From positions 1 to 29,483 of the forward strand of contig JANLHO010000001.1 in NCBI GenBank assembly GCA_024654485.1: a DNA stretch of 29,483 nucleotides. Direction: 5' to 3'. The notes under the pieces were generated by a model. It saw only the letters and a list, made by a program, of their open reading frames with translations, was not told the origin of the DNA and ran no database searches. This DNA is from Patescibacteria group bacterium (GTDB lineage Bacteria > Patescibacteriota > Minisyncoccia > Phycocordibacterales > UBA2100). A program made the translations under genes and the position numbers. This document shows, one piece after another, positions 22,808 to 29,483 of the stretch (position 1 is the first letter of the stretch; every line of letters begins with the position of its first letter).

Positions 22808-22815
22808 AGTATACA
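22808..22815. promoter_or_regulatory. Overlapping divergent -10 elements
   Basis: AGTATA (22808-22813) is TATACT for the left gene, and TATACA (22810-22815) serves the right gene, so the two -10 elements share four base pairs. Only one polymerase could occupy them at a time. Three 7-mers (GTGAACG, GTGAACG, GTGAACA) follow at 22816-22836. Confidence 0.6.
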
Positions 22816-22822
22816 GTGAACG

Positions 22823-23317
22823 GTGAACGGTGAACAGAAAATAACCATGAAAAGGGAAATAGCGGTTCTGCTGCACAATATAAGAAGCGCACACAATGTC
22901 GGGTCGGTCTTCCGCACAGCCGACGCCTCCGGCGTCTCGCGTATCTACATCACCGGATACACGCCGCCTCCTCTGGACCGTTTCGGCCGGATTAGCGACG
23001 CGATAGCCAAGACGGCCCTCGGAGCCGAGCGCTCTGTCCCATGGGAGAGCCATTCATCATGCGCGAAGCTTCTTGAGAAACTTCGCGATAAGGGCTGGCG
23101 CATCGTCGGCGTTGAGCAGGATGAGCGCTCTCGCGACTATCGCTCCATGCACGCACGCGACAAAATGCTGTTCGTTTTTGGCAATGAAGTACGCGGCTTA
23201 TCAAAGCAATTGCGTGATTCGTGCGACGAGCTGGTGGAGATACCTATGCACGGCAAAAAAGAATCGCTCAATGTATCCGTGGCGGCGGGAGTGATACTTT
23301 TCTCGCGCGTTCGGTAA
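22823..23317 (+). CDS. SpoU/TrmH-family RNA 2'-O-methyltransferase
   Basis: This SPOUT enzyme transfers methyl from S-adenosylmethionine to a ribose 2'-OH in tRNA or rRNA. Motif 1 is LLHNIRSAHNVGSVFRTADASGV with the catalytic arginine and asparagine, motif 2 is FVFGNEVRGLS, motif 3 is IPMHGKKESLNVSVAAGVILF with the knot-forming region. It is 164 residues from GTG 22823, or 156 from ATG 22847. The GTG has TATACA 7 nt upstream, the ATG directly precedes the conserved sequence; either is possible. The exact substrate (for example tRNA position 18 or 34) cannot be told by eye. Confidence 0.93.
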   Translation: MNGEQKITMKREIAVLLHNIRSAHNVGSVFRTADASGVSRIYITGYTPPPLDRFGRISDAIAKTALGAERSVPWESHSSCAKLLEKLRDKGWRIVGVEQDERSRDYRSMHARDKMLFVFGNEVRGLSKQLRDSCDELVEIPMHGKKESLNVSVAAGVILFSRVR

Positions 23318-23327
23318 AACAGCTTCG

Positions 23328-24308
23328 CTAGTACGACAAGACGTCCACTACGCGCCCCTCGCTGTCCAAGAGGCGGATGACATCATGTGAGTTGTCCCAG
23401 AGCTCGGCCGTACGATTGAGGAATATCCTCCAAGAAGAGGAAGAGAATTCAGCGCTCGCCTTGCTCACGTTTACGCAGCCGTTGTACGTCAGCACATTCG
23501 CGATGAACGACCTGCATGTGCCGGACATGCCCGCAGGCACTTGGTTGCCCGGGAAAGCGCATCTGGGGAGCGACGCCACGTAGTCTATGCACGGCGAGCC
23601 GTATACGCGGATGTTGTCGGCCGTCGCCGGCAGGAGGTCCGCAGGCGCGGGGCACTCAAGCAATATTTCCGGAGTGAAATCGCGCACCCCTTCCAGATAT
23701 CCGCTGCAGACATTTTCGCGGAAAGATACGCCGACGGGCGATGCGCCGGTCGTTAGTATCGCTGAGCCCCCCGACTCTATGGAAATAGGCTGAACGGTAT
23801 TGACAGTGCCCATGACGAAGGGAGACGCCCCTTGCGGTATATATGAGCGTACGCCGCTGACGGCGCTCTGCAGAGACCAGCCTGTTATGGAGAGGGTCGT
23901 ACGGAGCCCCACTGTATTTAATTCCACATATTCTTCATCGGGAGAGCTTGCCTTCGGGTCGCCGCGCCCGAGTGTGATAGCGCCGGCATACGGGGACGGA
24001 TTTCCGAATGACCGCGCCTCTTGCGGGTCCGCGTCCTGCTGGTACTCGTCTTGTTGCGAGTCGGATTCCGCGAGCTTCCTGTCCGCCTCATCCACATAGC
24101 CCGAAATATCCGGTCCGCGCGTGAGAGATATCTGCCAAGGGAGCTTGATGAATTGGGTGGACGTGCCGCTGCCGAAGAGAAAGCTTATGGGATTGCCTAT
24201 GCTGCCCGCCGTGCGCGCCACTGCCGCCGCCCCTCCGGCTACGAACCACAAAAAGACGAGTCCGATGAAGACTACGACGACCACGGAGATAAGGATGCGC
24301 TTTATCAT
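23328..24308 (-). CDS. Membrane-anchored lamin-tail-domain protein
   Basis: This 326-residue protein has an N-terminal anchor (ILISVVVVVFIGLVFLWFV) and an extracellular part. After a polar Gln/Asp-rich spacer comes a beta-sandwich resembling the bacterial lamin-tail domain: YVELNTVGLRTTLSITGWSL near the start and ELWDNSHDVIRLLDSEGRVVDVLSY at the end, with pairs of cysteines in between. Such proteins are common in CPR genomes, and their role at the surface is unknown. TATAAT on the minus strand (24315-24320) ends 6 nt before the ATG and overlaps the stop codon of the upstream Mur ligase gene, so it has its own promoter although it lies only 7 bp downstream. Confidence 0.8.
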   Translation of the reverse strand: MIKRILISVVVVVFIGLVFLWFVAGGAAAVARTAGSIGNPISFLFGSGTSTQFIKLPWQISLTRGPDISGYVDEADRKLAESDSQQDEYQQDADPQEARSFGNPSPYAGAITLGRGDPKASSPDEEYVELNTVGLRTTLSITGWSLQSAVSGVRSYIPQGASPFVMGTVNTVQPISIESGGSAILTTGASPVGVSFRENVCSGYLEGVRDFTPEILLECPAPADLLPATADNIRVYGSPCIDYVASLPRCAFPGNQVPAGMSGTCRSFIANVLTYNGCVNVSKASAEFSSSSWRIFLNRTAELWDNSHDVIRLLDSEGRVVDVLSY

Positions 24309-24315
24309 GCGGGTA

Positions 24316-25581
24316 TTATAGCCTGCTTTGCAGGAGCGCCTTCAGCTCTTCGCGGGCGACCTCTATGTCATTCCAGGGGACTGTGGAGCCGTCGCCCGCC
24401 GTTATCTCGGTGTCTATTCCCATCCCCGTGATGAGTACGGCCACGCGGCTACGCTCGGTATGCGCCTGCGCGAGATTGAGCGCGCGACGGATGGCCGCGC
24501 GCCTGTCCAGGAATATCTCCGGCGCGCTCGTCATTCCGCGCGCGATGTCGTCCACTATTTTTCGCGGATTTTCGTCGTAGGCTACGTCGTTGGTGAGGAT
24601 GACCTGCTCGCAGTATCGCTCCGCTATTTCTCCGAGTACGGGTCTCTTCCACTTGTCGCGGTTGCCCGCAGCGCCGAATACGCATATCTTCGGTCGGTCG
24701 GCGTATGTCTGGTAGAGTTTTTCCAGCGCGTCCGGTGTGAGCGCGTAATCAACGATAACCAAGAAGTCCTGTCCCGCATCCACCGGGTCCGTGCGCCCGG
24801 GGATCCGTGACACGGAAGCCACTCCGCGCGCTATGTCCTCCGTCGGTATGCCCAGAGCGCTGGCCGCGCACGCGGCAGCGAGAGCGTTCTGGAGGGTGAA
24901 GGTGCCGGGAAGCGCCGTCGTCATGCGGTGTCCGCGGAAAGTGAAGTGTCCGCGCTTTTCGTCGGCATCGTACGGCGCGCTCTCCTTGAGCGAGAAAGGA
25001 ATTTTTTTCTCCACAGGGAGCGAGAGGTAGCGCGATCCTTCCTTATCCTCCGCGTTTGCGACTATGATACGCGGCCTCTTGCGCGAGCGGGCGAGTTGTT
25101 TGCCCAGCTGGAACTTCGCGTCCGCGTACGCCTGATACGAACCGTGCGACTCTACGTGCTCCGGCGAAAGGTTGAGGAAGAGCAATGCGTCAAGCTCCAG
25201 AAAACGGTGGCGATACTGCCGCGCGCCCTCGGAGGTCATCTCTACTATGGCGATGTCGCAATCTGCGGCGCACGCACGCCGCAAGAAATTTTGGATAAAA
25301 AGCCTTCCGGGCATGGAGCGGCCCGCGGAAGGGGAGGAGTGCACTCCGACCTTGACCCGGATGGAGCTTGAGAGTGCGGTATTTCTGCCCGCCGATTCCA
25401 GTATCGCGTTCAAAAATTCCACGGTGGAGGATTTACCGTCGGTCCCCGTGATGCCGATGACGGTGATATCGCGCGACGGATGCCGATAAACTGCGGCCGC
25501 TATATACGCGAGCGAGAAATGATACAGTGCGAGTAATCCGGAGGGCACGAGCGCGCGCACTATGCTTTTGAGGCCGTGCAT
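24316..25581 (-). CDS. Mur ligase family protein, MurE-like
   Basis: Mur ligases add amino acids to UDP-MurNAc peptides using ATP. The P-loop is GITGTDGKSSTVEFL (about residues 43-57). The central domain has FLNLSPEHVESHGSYQAYADAKFQL, where the lysine would be carbamylated, and the C-terminal domain has GRTDPVDAGQDFLVIVDYALTPDALE and FGAAGNRDKWKRPVLGEIAERY, very close to MurE. At 421 residues it is shorter than MurE (~490) and seems to lack most of the N-terminal UDP-binding domain; instead an N-terminal hydrophobic segment (LVPSGLLALYHFSLAYIAAAVY) is present. The substrate motif region reads DENP rather than the DNPR of meso-DAP enzymes. It starts 3 bp after the ruvA stop. Confidence 0.85.
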   Translation of the reverse strand: MHGLKSIVRALVPSGLLALYHFSLAYIAAAVYRHPSRDITVIGITGTDGKSSTVEFLNAILESAGRNTALSSSIRVKVGVHSSPSAGRSMPGRLFIQNFLRRACAADCDIAIVEMTSEGARQYRHRFLELDALLFLNLSPEHVESHGSYQAYADAKFQLGKQLARSRKRPRIIVANAEDKEGSRYLSLPVEKKIPFSLKESAPYDADEKRGHFTFRGHRMTTALPGTFTLQNALAAACAASALGIPTEDIARGVASVSRIPGRTDPVDAGQDFLVIVDYALTPDALEKLYQTYADRPKICVFGAAGNRDKWKRPVLGEIAERYCEQVILTNDVAYDENPRKIVDDIARGMTSAPEIFLDRRAAIRRALNLAQAHTERSRVAVLITGMGIDTEITAGDGSTVPWNDIEVAREELKALLQSRL

Positions 25582-25584
25582 GAG

Positions 25585-26157
25585 TTATTGCTTGCCGAGT
25601 ATCTTTAGAGCTTCGCGCAGGCGTTCCGAGCTTTTTTCTATGCTACTCGGCACCTTGCGCAGCGCCTCGCGCGATTCTTGCAGCGTGTACCCAAGTGCGC
25701 GCATGGCCTCCATGGCGTCTTCTTCGCCGCCCAGTGCGCGCGCCTCGCGCTCATCCGCCTCGCCGACCTTGTCCTTCAGTTCAAAAACTATCTTCGCCGC
25801 GGTTTTTTTGCCTATTCCCGAAACTTTTGTCAGGTAGGAATCCTTTCCTGATGCGATCGCCCCTCGCAGAGCTTCTATCGGCGCGATATCAAGCACGGCG
25901 AGCGCGGAGCGCGGCCCGATGCCGCCCACTGTGAGTAGAAGCTCAAAGAAGCGCAGCTCTTCCTCCTCCAGAAATCCGTAGAGGTCCAGCGCATCTTCGC
26001 GCACCGCGAGGTGCGTCCAGAGCGACGCGGTTGAGCCATCGGAGAGCGCCGCAAGAGTCGCGCGCATAGCCGCGACCTTGTACCCGACTCCACCTGCCGA
26101 GAGGATAAGGTATCCTTTGCGTATATCACGCACCGTGCCCTCAAGGTGTCCTATCAT
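25585..26157 (-). CDS. ruvA: Holliday junction-binding protein RuvA
   Basis: RuvA tetramers hold the Holliday junction and recruit RuvB. This 190-residue protein has the OB-fold N-terminus MIGHLEGTVRDIRKGYLIL, the two helix-hairpin-helix motifs (LLTVGGIGPRSALAVLDI and LTKVSGIGKKTAAKIVFELKDK) and a C-terminal domain with AMEAMRALGYTLQESREALRKV that binds RuvB. TATACT on the minus strand ends 6 nt before the ATG at 26157. It is first in a tight run with the Mur ligase gene. Confidence 0.95.
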   Translation of the reverse strand: MIGHLEGTVRDIRKGYLILSAGGVGYKVAAMRATLAALSDGSTASLWTHLAVREDALDLYGFLEEEELRFFELLLTVGGIGPRSALAVLDIAPIEALRGAIASGKDSYLTKVSGIGKKTAAKIVFELKDKVGEADEREARALGGEEDAMEAMRALGYTLQESREALRKVPSSIEKSSERLREALKILGKQ

Positions 26158-26194
26158 AGTGGAAGTATAAGGTGTATCGCGACAGAGTGCATGC

Positions 26195-26280
26195 GGGTAT
26201 TGTATACCCCGCTCGCTCGACCCACGATTGCCCAGAATTACTCTAAGCTATGATGTCTCTATAGAGACATCATAGCTTAG
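26195..26280. repeat. 38-bp perfect palindrome and smaller dyad
   Basis: The palindrome occupies 26243-26280: CTAAGCTATGATGTCTCTA is followed directly by its exact reverse complement, with no spacer. GGGTAT (26195-26200) and ATACCC (26204-26209) form a smaller dyad nearby. Both lie between the divergent ruvA and rpsT genes. A no-spacer dyad suits binding of a dimeric protein to DNA, or a long RNA hairpin if transcribed. Confidence 0.9.
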
Positions 26281-26375
26281 GGGGTGAATGTTGGAATATC
26301 CGCAGTCGTGCAAAAGTATCTGTGGTCGTACGCTGGTTTGCGTGGAATCGATATGTAGGATACTATGCCGCCGTT

Positions 26376-26642
26376 ATGGCCAATACGACATCGGCAAAAA
26401 AAGCGCAGCGTCAGGCGGACAGACGTCGGGTTTTTAATACGCGCTGCAGGCGCGACATGAAAGATGCGGTTAAGGAGGTCAATTCGCACATCACGGCGAA
26501 GAATGCATCGGATGCGCAGGGCGCCATGCCCAAGGTATATCAGGCGATAGACAAGGCGGCGAAGCGCGGCACCATAAATAAGAACAAAGCGGCGCGAATG
26601 AAATCACTCATAGCGAAAAGATTGGCGGCGCTTTCCAAGTAG
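26376..26642 (+). CDS. rpsT: 30S ribosomal protein S20
   Basis: This 88-residue basic protein binds 16S rRNA in the small subunit. MANTTSAKKAQRQADRRRVFN and the C-terminal GTINKNKAARMKSLIAKRLAAL match S20 (A--ksA-KR-rq---r---N and KNKAAR-KSRL). The frame is open upstream, but the S20 pattern fixes the start at ATG 26376. TACTAT (26361-26366) lies 9 nt before it and no Shine-Dalgarno is present, so the leader is very short. Confidence 0.97.
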   Translation: MANTTSAKKAQRQADRRRVFNTRCRRDMKDAVKEVNSHITAKNASDAQGAMPKVYQAIDKAAKRGTINKNKAARMKSLIAKRLAALSK

Positions 26643-26653
26643 TCTTATGGCAA

Positions 26654-26684
26654 AACCGGCGCGGCACGGTGGGCCGCGCCGGTT
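26654..26684 (+). terminator. Strong hairpin after rpsT
   Basis: AACCGGCGCGGC (26654-26665) pairs perfectly with GCCGCGCCGGTT (26673-26684) around a 7-nt loop, 12 nt past the rpsT stop. No T-tract follows, so termination may need another factor, or the hairpin may protect the mRNA 3' end. Confidence 0.65.
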
Positions 26685-26716
26685 CCCTGCGCCATTTACT
26701 CGGAGCCGTTTCTCGT

Positions 26717-27475
26717 CTATTCTGTTGAGTCCGCCCCTCGTCGTTCAATGGATAGGACATTTCCTTGCGGAGGAAAAAATGTAGGTTCGATTCCTACCGA
26801 GGGGATAACGATAAGCGCGTTCAGCGCGTACGCGAATGCCATTATCTCGCGGAGTATGCGTATGTCGTGATAAACGATAAAGCAGATGCCCATGAAATTT
26901 TTACGGAATTTCCTCTTCGCGCTCCGTTTTTTCACATGTATCTTGCCAAATTGCGCAGGGCACACATCCAATAATCCCGACCAGAAAGCGATTGCCGCGT
27001 CCTTGTCGTGATAATGGTGCACGTGCAGTCGTATGCGCAACTTGCGTTCATCAATGGGGAAACTTCTTCGCAGCAACGTCAGATAAAGTAATGCAAGAGC
27101 GGGGTCTGTATTTGCGAACACGGCGCTAGAAGTTTTTTCTCGTTTTGTACCTTCGGCCCAATACAACATCGCGAGCAACGCTTTGAGAACGGGCGCGTTG
27201 CGTACCGGGACTTTCTGCGCCTGCTTTCGGCTTGTCTCGATTGCCGCCGTGATACGAGCCGCCCTCTGACGATGTAGTGTCTCTGCGGAACGCCTCCGCG
27301 TTTTTCTTAGATGAGCAAGCTGTGCTTTTCTGTCGAACACGCCCGGATACTTTTCTCCAAGCCACAGTGACAGAGTGCTTTTCGGGATAGGGAATCTCTC
27401 CCGTATTTCCGCGTAGGTCTTGCCTTGCGAACGAAGCAACTCCACCTGTCTTTTAGTTTCACTGGAATATCGCAT
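26717..27475 (-). CDS. HTH protein with LAGLIDADG-like region, overlapping tRNA-Arg
   Basis: This 252-residue protein starts with a helix-turn-helix (LRSQGKTYAEIRERFPIPKSTLSLWLG) followed by a long basic helix. The central part (LLAMLYWAEGTKRE, FANTDPALALLYLTLLRRSF, IRLHVHHYHDKDAAIAFWSGLL) resembles a family common in CPR and archaea that I associate with LAGLIDADG-type DNA-binding folds; this is a tentative link. The last 29 or so residues (VGIEPTFFPPQGNVLSIERRG) are simply the antisense reading of the tRNA-Arg gene, so the natural end is uncertain. The arrangement suggests a selfish or transferred gene placed against a tRNA 3' end. No clear -10 at 6 nt and no Shine-Dalgarno. Confidence 0.65.
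   Translation of the reverse strand: MRYSSETKRQVELLRSQGKTYAEIRERFPIPKSTLSLWLGEKYPGVFDRKAQLAHLRKTRRRSAETLHRQRAARITAAIETSRKQAQKVPVRNAPVLKALLAMLYWAEGTKREKTSSAVFANTDPALALLYLTLLRRSFPIDERKLRIRLHVHHYHDKDAAIAFWSGLLDVCPAQFGKIHVKKRSAKRKFRKNFMGICFIVYHDIRILREIMAFAYALNALIVIPSVGIEPTFFPPQGNVLSIERRGADSTE
26734..26805 (+). tRNA. tRNA-Arg (anticodon GCG)
   Basis: A 72-nt cloverleaf: acceptor CCCCTCG/CGAGGGG, D arm GTTC-AATGGATA-GGAC, anticodon stem TTTCC/GGAAA with loop TTGCGGA, 4-nt variable loop, T arm GTAGG-TTCGATT-CCTAC, discriminator A, no encoded CCA. The anticodon reads as GCG (Arg CGC/CGU), whereas most bacteria have an ACG tRNA edited to inosine. TATTCT (26718-26723) 10 nt upstream is a candidate -10. 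The HTH gene on the other strand runs completely through it. Confidence 0.95.
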
Positions 27476-27625
27476 ACGACTCTACTTCTTCGAGCATACC
27501 GTCATACGTCATATTGTACGCCTAGCATCCTTTAGTACACCATAGTGCATGTTCATAAGTTGTTTTTCCACACAAATGCACCGTGGCGCATTGCGCTTAT
27601 CCCCGTTAGGGCGCATGATTGCAAC
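27476..27625. other. Divergent spacer before the surface-protein gene
   Basis: These 150 bp lie between two divergent genes. CATGAT at 27614-27619 is the only feature I can propose, as a weak -10 ending 6 nt before the ATG at 27626. Confidence 0.4.
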
Positions 27626-29483
27626 ATGCATGGACTCTGGCGTCGCGACAATCGCGCGCACCTACAGCGGGGCGTATCAATCCTCGCCGGCGTCGTATTC
27701 ATCGCAATCCTAGGCATTGTAGGACTTTTCCTCCAAGCCACCGTCGCTCCCTCCGACCCCCTCGCCCAATCCGCGAGCGCCAGCTTGGCAGCGCTTACGA
27801 CAGAGTCAGTGGAGCCCAAAGATACGTCCTGGGATACAGGTCGGTCCGTCAGCACGTCACAAAACAATCCCGCCCTGCAGCAAGCGATCAATCTGGCGGC
27901 GGAGAAAAAGAAGGCGTGCGGGAACGCGAAAAGCCAAGCCCTGTCTCTTGGCGCCGATTCGTGGCCTACATCGGGGAATCCAAAGCCACAGAAATTTGAG
28001 CCCGGACAGGATGCAATAAAGGATGATAAATGCGTCGGCGCGGTCGCGCTAGGACCGGATAGGAAGACTATTGAGGATTACCGATGTGTCGGCGAAAGTT
28101 CCACGATAAATTTTGATGCGAGGGGAGGTGGCACCATCGTTTCCAGCGCTGACAGCAGGATGCCGGAGGGGAAATGTTTCGTCACGTATTGTGATGGCGA
28201 TGGCAAGAATTGCTCGCCCGCGCTTACCATAGACGGGGCCTCGGACCTCAAGAAGATAGCCACGAGCAATCCCTACGTACTTAGCAAGTTATCTAAAGTA
28301 GTGCAACAAAATCTTGTGAAGGCAGGCGCACTACCAGATGCCGCGACGAGGAACTTGACTGACGCGTACAACAAGGTTGGAGATGCGGGTAAAGCCGTAG
28401 ATGATGTCCGAAAGAGTTGCGCCGCAAACACGAGCTGCGTCGCATCAATTGACAAACAAATCGCGCAGGCGGCGGGCTTGACGTGTTCCAATCCAGTTGA
28501 GAGTGCTCTTACATGCGATGTCGTAGCTGACCCCGATACGGTCGGCGCTCTCCAAAAGACTCAGAAAGATTTGCAAGGATCTCTCGCGTATCTGAAAGAC
28601 GCACAGGCGGGACCGGGGTGTACGGGACCGAATTGCAGTGCGCCTCAGCCGACACCGCGGCCTGACACCAACGCTCCGAGGCCGCCTCCCAATAATGATC
28701 CTACACCCGGACCTCCCGGAGGAGGGAATTCCACGTTTGGCCCACGGCCGACCGGCTCTGCTGGCGGGAATGTCGGCGGATTGATAGGGCCTCTATTGAG
28801 CGGCCTACTGAAAGGTCTGATGGGGCAGCAGTCGGGCCAAGGCCAGAAACCTCCCGCTCCTGCGTGCTCCACCGATTCCCAAGCATACGCGCAGCAGCAG
28901 CAGCAATACCAGCAGGCGATGCAGCAATACAACTATCAGCTCCAGCAATACAATTATCAGAGGCAGCTTGATTCCTACTACGGCAATCAGAATAGTCCGC
29001 CAGAGCCCCCGCCGCAGCCCCAACACTGCAAACCATCCACCGGCTCGCAGTGCACTTCATCTCCCCGGCAGCCGCCTGCGGCCAACTGCAACGTAGGCTC
29101 GTGGCGCGCCGTTTATCAGGGAGCGTGTATCGCAGATTGGCAGTGCGTCCCCGCGAGTGCCACCACCACCCCTCCCGTCGCGACCACCACCCAGCCCACT
29201 CCGCCAGCAATACCTGAGGCCAAGCTCTCGTGTCAGCCCACGATAGCCGATGTGGGCATGGATATCGCAATCTCGTATTCGTGTACGGCGGGCACGGCCG
29301 AGGGCGACGGATTCAGTGCGACCAGCACGGCCGGCTCTGCGACCACCACGATACAAAAGCCGCCCGCCGGCGCCAATACCGCGACCTACGGAGTCAAATG
29401 CACGACCAACGAAGGCAGGACGGCCGGAGCGCAGTGCTCCATAGAGATAAATCAGCCATCCATAATATTCATCGCGAATCCCA
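27626..29483 (+). CDS. Large membrane-anchored or secreted surface protein, 3' end outside window
   Basis: Read from the ATG at 27626, 619 codons stay open to the window edge. The N-terminus MHGLWRRDNRAHLQRG is followed by one hydrophobic segment (VSILAGVVFIAILGIVGLFL), a signal anchor or signal peptide. A Cys-containing region (CVGE, GKCFVTYCDGDGKNCSP) and a helical part follow, then a Pro/Gly-rich linker, the hydrophobic patch GGLIGPLLSGLLKGLMGQQ, and a Gln/Tyr-rich low-complexity tract near residues 420-450 (runs of Q with YNYQ). Next come Pro/Thr-rich linkers with Cys pairs and an Ig-like domain (LSCQPTIADVGMDIAISYSC onward). It looks like a surface or adhesion protein; function unknown. 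Layout parallels the protein at 19368. Confidence 0.85.
   Translation, partial: MHGLWRRDNRAHLQRGVSILAGVVFIAILGIVGLFLQATVAPSDPLAQSASASLAALTTESVEPKDTSWDTGRSVSTSQNNPALQQAINLAAEKKKACGNAKSQALSLGADSWPTSGNPKPQKFEPGQDAIKDDKCVGAVALGPDRKTIEDYRCVGESSTINFDARGGGTIVSSADSRMPEGKCFVTYCDGDGKNCSPALTIDGASDLKKIATSNPYVLSKLSKVVQQNLVKAGALPDAATRNLTDAYNKVGDAGKAVDDVRKSCAANTSCVASIDKQIAQAAGLTCSNPVESALTCDVVADPDTVGALQKTQKDLQGSLAYLKDAQAGPGCTGPNCSAPQPTPRPDTNAPRPPPNNDPTPGPPGGGNSTFGPRPTGSAGGNVGGLIGPLLSGLLKGLMGQQSGQGQKPPAPACSTDSQAYAQQQQQYQQAMQQYNYQLQQYNYQRQLDSYYGNQNSPPEPPPQPQHCKPSTGSQCTSSPRQPPAANCNVGSWRAVYQGACIADWQCVPASATTTPPVATTTQPTPPAIPEAKLSCQPTIADVGMDIAISYSCTAGTAEGDGFSATSTAGSATTTIQKPPAGANTATYGVKCTTNEGRTAGAQCSIEINQPSIIFIANP

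Noticed and set aside
27619..27999. 126-codon Arg-rich ORF
   Set aside because: It overlaps, in another frame, the long surface-protein frame starting at 27626 that has a membrane segment and stays open to the window edge.
28645..29270. Cys/Pro-rich minus-strand ORFs
   Set aside because: They are shadows of the Gln- and Pro-rich tracts of the surface-protein gene.

Overview
The window looks like the replication-origin neighbourhood of a Patescibacteria (CPR) genome, probably Parcubacteria and possibly Kaiserbacteria-like. The evidence is the bacterial order khpB-yidC-rnpA-rpmH / dnaA / dnaN, unusually compact versions of YebC and PolA, several secreted Cys/Thr/Pro-rich proteins with Ig-like or lamin-tail domains, and start sites that mostly lack Shine-Dalgarno sequences. 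UGA is used as a normal stop. The lineage is inferred from gene content and style, not from a phylogeny.

Layout. From 1 to 1524 on the minus strand: khpB (cut by the edge), yidC, rnpA, rpmH. From 1525 to 3686: a repeat-rich gap, dnaA with a hairpin leader, and a 230-bp dnaA-dnaN spacer that is strikingly G-poor and ends in TAG/TAA trinucleotides. This spacer is the best candidate for the origin. Next come dnaN, a bifunctional class A penicillin-binding protein, ruvC, a small winged-helix regulator and yebC. From 9128 to 14343, ordinary genes (DoxX-like protein, a small membrane protein, a putative secreted metalloprotease, ruvB) alternate with three putative non-coding RNAs. From 14344: gspE/pilB-type ATPase, polA, holA, a secreted protein, a glutamate/leucine-type dehydrogenase, tRNA-Lys, a second DoxX-like protein, a SpoU methyltransferase, then a minus-strand ruvA / Mur ligase / lamin-tail protein run, rpsT, tRNA-Arg, an HTH protein overlapping that tRNA, and a large surface protein that runs off the right edge.

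Themes. Replication and repair (dnaA, dnaN, polA, holA, ruvA, ruvB, ruvC) and cell envelope (yidC, PBP, Mur ligase, secreted proteins) dominate. Three things deserve attention beyond the genes. (1) At least twelve genes have a TANNNT -10 hexamer ending exactly 6 or 7 nt before the start codon, which predicts widespread leaderless transcripts. (2) A four-copy family of long intergenic palindromes based on CCAATACTT...AAGTATTGG shows compensatory stem changes, and one copy contains the start codon of the winged-helix regulator gene. (3) Two paralogous ~230-270 nt putative RNAs share promoter geometry, a 5' hairpin and several blocks, and a third unrelated RNA has the best sigma70-type promoter in the window and a clear terminator. 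The long 3' surface-protein gene at 27626 is read directly from the sequence and stays open to the window edge.
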